Of a stretch of DNA of 64,000 bases, positions 61,640-64,000 are shown in pieces (the first letter of the stretch is position 1; every line of letters begins with the position of its first letter). The notes below the pieces were generated by a model that made no database searches, had not been told where the DNA came from, and saw only the letters and a list, made by a program, of their open reading frames with translations. The translations under genes and the position numbers were made by a program. The stretch spans positions 1,674,001-1,738,000 of the forward strand of contig OY969111.1 in NCBI GenBank assembly GCA_963697975.1, read 5' to 3'. This DNA is from QHXM01 sp963697975 (GTDB lineage Bacteria > Acidobacteriota > Blastocatellia > Pyrinomonadales > Pyrinomonadaceae).

Positions 61640-62812
61640 ATGTCGAAACTGTTTGAGAAGCTGATAACTGATATGATTTTTCGTAATTCGTCCTTTCGCT
61701 CTAATATCTTATTATTTACGCTCATCCTGCTCGCGGGCTGTCTCTCTATCGCTCAGGCTCAATCCGGCAACGGCCCGATAACCAGCCAGGAACTGGTGCG
61801 CCTTGTTTACCAGTTGCCCGCGCATCCTGAGAAGAGAGACGAGATCATCGAAGAGATTCGCAAGCGCGGCATCAATTTTACGTTGACTTCGGGCTTGCGC
61901 TCTATCGTCGCCACCAAGAGCGGCAATGATGTGCTCTTGCGGCGCACCCTCGAAGAAGCGGAGCGGCGCAGTCTCAATCCCAGCACGTCGCAACCTCCAT
62001 CTGAAGCGGAGGCAACAGACCTTCTGAGCAAAGCCCGCGTCGCCACGCTCGCCGCTTCTGAAGCCATGCCCGACTTTATCGTCAAGCAGCAGATTACACG
62101 CTCGCGCGCCCTCAACAACACGAACAACTGGGTGACGCTGGATCGTTTGACCATCGCCGTCAGCTACCGGGCGAGCGCGGGAGAAGAATACAAACTGCTG
62201 GCCGTTAACGGGCTGCCACCGGGAACAGAAGCGAAAGAAGGGTCGAGCTACGAGCAGATTGGCGGGACAAGCTCGACCGGAGAATACGTCTCAATGCTGG
62301 CGGCGCTTTTCAACGACTCGACGCGGACCAAGTTTAAGGCTGTGGACACGGACACACTGCGGGGCAAGCGCACGATTATTTATGAGTTCGAGGTCGAGCA
62401 GAAGAATTCCAAGTTGAGCATCAAGGCGACCGGCGACCGGACAGTCATCACGGGTTATCGCGGAAGAATCTGGGTTGACCGCGAAAGTTTTAGAGTGCTG
62501 CGCATCGAAGAAATCTCGACCGAAATCCCTGCGGACTTTCCCGTCACCGCCGCGAGCAGCCTGATAGATTACGACTGGGTGACGATCAACGAGCGCCAGT
62601 ACCTGCTTCCGTCTTCTGCCGAGATTAAGCTCAGCGCCAGATTAGGCGAGCGAACATACCAGACCGGAAGCGGTGCGACTCGCGTGAGCAACGAGACAAT
62701 CCAGACGCGCAATCTGATTCGCTTCCGCAACTATCAGAAGTACGGCGCAGAGGTGAAGATCATCGAAGACATCGAAGACTTTGAAGATGATCCGCCGGAG
62801 AAGAAACCGTAA
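61640..62812 (+). CDS. Hypothetical exported protein
   Basis: 390 residues from ATG 61640 (GTGAGGGG 7 nt upstream; GTG 61625 is in frame). An N-terminal signal with LLAGC (lipobox-like) or a later LSIAQAQ cleavage site. The body is beta-rich, with VYQLPAHPEKRDEIIEEIRKRG at the start and GDRTVITGYRGRIWVDRESFRVLRIEEIS in the C-terminal half, a DUF-type outer-membrane lipoprotein sorting pattern (LolA/LolB-like) seen in acidobacterial proteins. Not recognised in detail. Lies 5 nt before a family A repeat. Confidence 0.72.
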   Translation: MSKLFEKLITDMIFRNSSFRSNILLFTLILLAGCLSIAQAQSGNGPITSQELVRLVYQLPAHPEKRDEIIEEIRKRGINFTLTSGLRSIVATKSGNDVLLRRTLEEAERRSLNPSTSQPPSEAEATDLLSKARVATLAASEAMPDFIVKQQITRSRALNNTNNWVTLDRLTIAVSYRASAGEEYKLLAVNGLPPGTEAKEGSSYEQIGGTSSTGEYVSMLAALFNDSTRTKFKAVDTDTLRGKRTIIYEFEVEQKNSKLSIKATGDRTVITGYRGRIWVDRESFRVLRIEEISTEIPADFPVTAASSLIDYDWVTINERQYLLPSSAEIKLSARLGERTYQTGSGATRVSNETIQTRNLIRFRNYQKYGAEVKIIEDIEDFEDDPPEKKP

Positions 62813-62816
62813 AGTT

Positions 62817-62890
62817 CGTAAATCGTGAATCGTGAATCGTGAATCGTAAATAGAAAGAGCGTTCGACGATTCACGATTCACGATTCACGA
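62817..62890. repeat. Foldback heptamer array, family A copy 5
   Basis: CGTAAATC GTGAATC GTGAATC GTGAATC GTAAATA and the inverse GATTCACGATTCACGATTCACGAGC. The right arm encodes the last residues (VNRES) and stop of the minus-strand kinase. Confidence 0.93.
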
Positions 62891-64000
62891 GCTTTAGCAC
62901 CACCTCTACCAACTCTTCGGGGTCAACCGGCTTGGCGACGTGAAGCTGAAAGCCTGCGGCGAGGGCCTGGCGACGGTTCTCCTCGCCGACGTAGGCTGAG
63001 ACTGCCGCCGCAGGAATCAGGCCTCCCTGCACGGCCTCGCGCGCACGCACCTGCCGGATGAGCGCGAAGCCATCTTCGTCCGGCATCCCTATATCGCTAA
63101 TCAGCGCATCGGGCATCAAGCGCTCAAGCGCAGCGAGCGCCTCGCGTGCGCTTCCCACAGCCACAACCTCCGCTCCCTGTCTTTCCAGCACGGTCTTTAT
63201 CAAATGGCGCGCGTCCTGCTCATCATCAACAACGAGCACGCGCAACCCCTTCAGGATTTCGGATTGCGGATTGAGGACTGAAGCTTGAAGAAGCGCGCTC
63301 TCCTGGCTTTCAACCCGCAATCCGAAATCCGCATTCCGCATTTGTGCGAGGGGAAGCTGGACGTTGAAGGTCGCGCCGTGTCCTTCGCCTGAGCTTTGCG
63401 CTCTCACCGTGCCGCCGTGCAATTCGACTAAGTGACGCACGATGGCTAAGCCCAAGCCTAAGCCTCCGTGCATCCGTGTGGTCGAGCCGTCGGCCTGACG
63501 GAAACGGTCGAAGACGTAAGGCAGAAAGTCAGGCGTGATGCCCTGCCCCGTATCGCTGACACTGATTTCAACGTGCGAGTCAACGCGCTCAAGGCCGACT
63601 TTCACCTGCCCGCCTCTGGCCGTGAACTTGACGGCATTTGAGAGCAGATTCCAGACGATCTGCTGCAAGCGATTGGGGTCGCCGGAGACAGCCCCGGACA
63701 GAGGATCGAGCGCCATTTGAAGCTCTATATTTTTGGCGTCAGCCGCCGGGCGCACGGCGTCTATCGCAGCTTCGATGACCGGCAGCAACTCCATCGGGCG
63801 AACGTCCAGACGCAGCTTGCCCGTGATGATGCGCGACACGTCGAGCAGGTCTTCGATCAGTTGCGCCTGCGCCTTGGCGTTGCGCTCGACGGTTTCAAGG
63901 GCGTGTGCCGAGGTCGCTTCGTCGAGCATGTCCATGCGCAGCATTCTCGTCCAGCCGAGCATGGCTGTCAGCGGCGTGCGAAGTTCATGCGAAAGAGTTG
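62871..64000 (-). CDS. Hybrid histidine kinase with receiver domain (5' end outside the window)
   Basis: At least 376 residues and cut by the window end: the H-box LSHELRTPLTAMLGW is encoded at 63950-64000, upstream of the first in-frame ATG, so the gene starts outside. HATPase follows with VWNLLSNAVKFT, DTGQGITPDFLPYVFDRF and GGLGLGLAIVRHL. A CheY-like receiver ends the protein (VLVVDDEQDARHL, acceptor in DALISDIGMPDEDG). The linker between them is encoded by a foldback repeat of family I. Ends in the A5 repeat. A transmitter-receiver phosphorelay protein whose sensor part is not seen. Confidence 0.9.
   Translation of the reverse strand, partial: TLSHELRTPLTAMLGWTRMLRMDMLDEATSAHALETVERNAKAQAQLIEDLLDVSRIITGKLRLDVRPMELLPVIEAAIDAVRPAADAKNIELQMALDPLSGAVSGDPNRLQQIVWNLLSNAVKFTARGGQVKVGLERVDSHVEISVSDTGQGITPDFLPYVFDRFRQADGSTTRMHGGLGLGLAIVRHLVELHGGTVRAQSSGEGHGATFNVQLPLAQMRNADFGLRVESQESALLQASVLNPQSEILKGLRVLVVDDEQDARHLIKTVLERQGAEVVAVGSAREALAALERLMPDALISDIGMPDEDGFALIRQVRAREAVQGGLIPAAAVSAYVGEENRRQALAAGFQLHVAKPVDPEELVEVVLKLVNRES
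63253..63343. repeat. Foldback heptamer array inside the kinase gene, family I copy 2
   Basis: GGATTTCGGATTGCGGATTGAGGACTGA and the inverse TTCAACCCGCAATCCGAAATCCGCATTCCGCA, in frame in the HATPase-to-receiver linker (QMRNADFGLRVESQES and SVLNPQSEIL). Same family as the intergenic copy at 35429-35506. Confidence 0.88.

Overview
This is a dense, roughly 57-60% GC (by eye) bacterial chromosome segment. The gene set suggests an Acidobacteriota member, probably class Blastocatellia: a very large OPT transporter, an M14 secreted peptidase, a DUF885 hydrolase, BtpA, a DUF1844 protein, an AMIN-like protein, HutF, an archaeal/eukaryote-like HisRS and many regulators. This is inference from family composition; there is no rRNA gene in the window. 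I saw no tRNA, rRNA or CRISPR array.

Layout. 1-1.4 kb: a small lower-GC accessory patch with a DUF4258/YgiT-type zinc-finger pair (toxin-antitoxin-like) and a protein with uracil-DNA-glycosylase-like motifs. 1.5-8 kb: an NtrC-type regulator with its REC-GAF-PAS histidine kinase, a small membrane protein, and a membrane HD-GYP/GAF/GGDEF protein of cyclic-di-GMP signalling. 8-9 kb: gene-free, with a long hairpin and a foldback repeat. 9-10.4 kb: an overlapping DUF4062-membrane / membrane-coiled-coil gene pair, the best candidate for an undescribed small system. 10.5-14.4 kb: MFS exporter, GNAT, LOG-like protein, SDR and a CBM9-like protein. 14.5-28 kb: PilZ protein, lipoprotein, OPT transporter with a repeat-bearing soluble insert, M14 peptidase, flotillin-like SPFH protein, CocE/NonD hydrolase, Ada. 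28-34.4 kb: UbiB-like kinase, RibF, PhnP-like hydrolase, DUF1844 protein, MazG, SnoaL/NTF2-like protein. 34.4-42.8 kb: WD40 protein, LytTR two-component pair, M48 protease, DUF885-PrcB fusion, DUF4870-like protein, JAMM protease. 42.9-50 kb: acyl-CoA dehydrogenase, AspS, DUF1572, HisS, PagL-like deacylase, gamma-carbonic anhydrase. 50-56 kb: small hypotheticals, orphan HicB, thioesterase, BtpA, AMIN-like protein, orphan MbtH, metallo-beta-lactamase-fold hydrolase. 56-64 kb: HutF, an ArgE remnant, an AT-richer insert carrying an NTR/TIMP-like protein and a TonB protein, intact ArgE, a lipoprotein-like gene and the 3' part of a hybrid histidine kinase cut by the window end.

The most striking structure is non-coding. 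At least ten foldback arrays lie at gene borders. Several are built from 7-bp tandem units of different sequence (GTRAATC, GTGATRG, GGGATGA, AATCCGM, GATGGRC) arranged as arms of a hairpin; others use 9- or 10-bp units. They sit mostly at the 3' ends of genes, and in about ten cases the stop codon of the neighbouring gene lies inside the repeat arm. One such array lies in frame inside the linker of the hybrid kinase. A separate 200-270 bp element family with long terminal inverted repeats looks like a MITE.

The genes are mostly housekeeping and regulatory, read in short operons with overlapping starts and stops (GNAT/LOG, LytTR pair, gamma-CA/PagL/HisS, AMIN/BtpA). Horizontal events are visible as the DUF4258 patch, the mosaic middle of hisS, and the insert between the ArgE remnant and intact argE.
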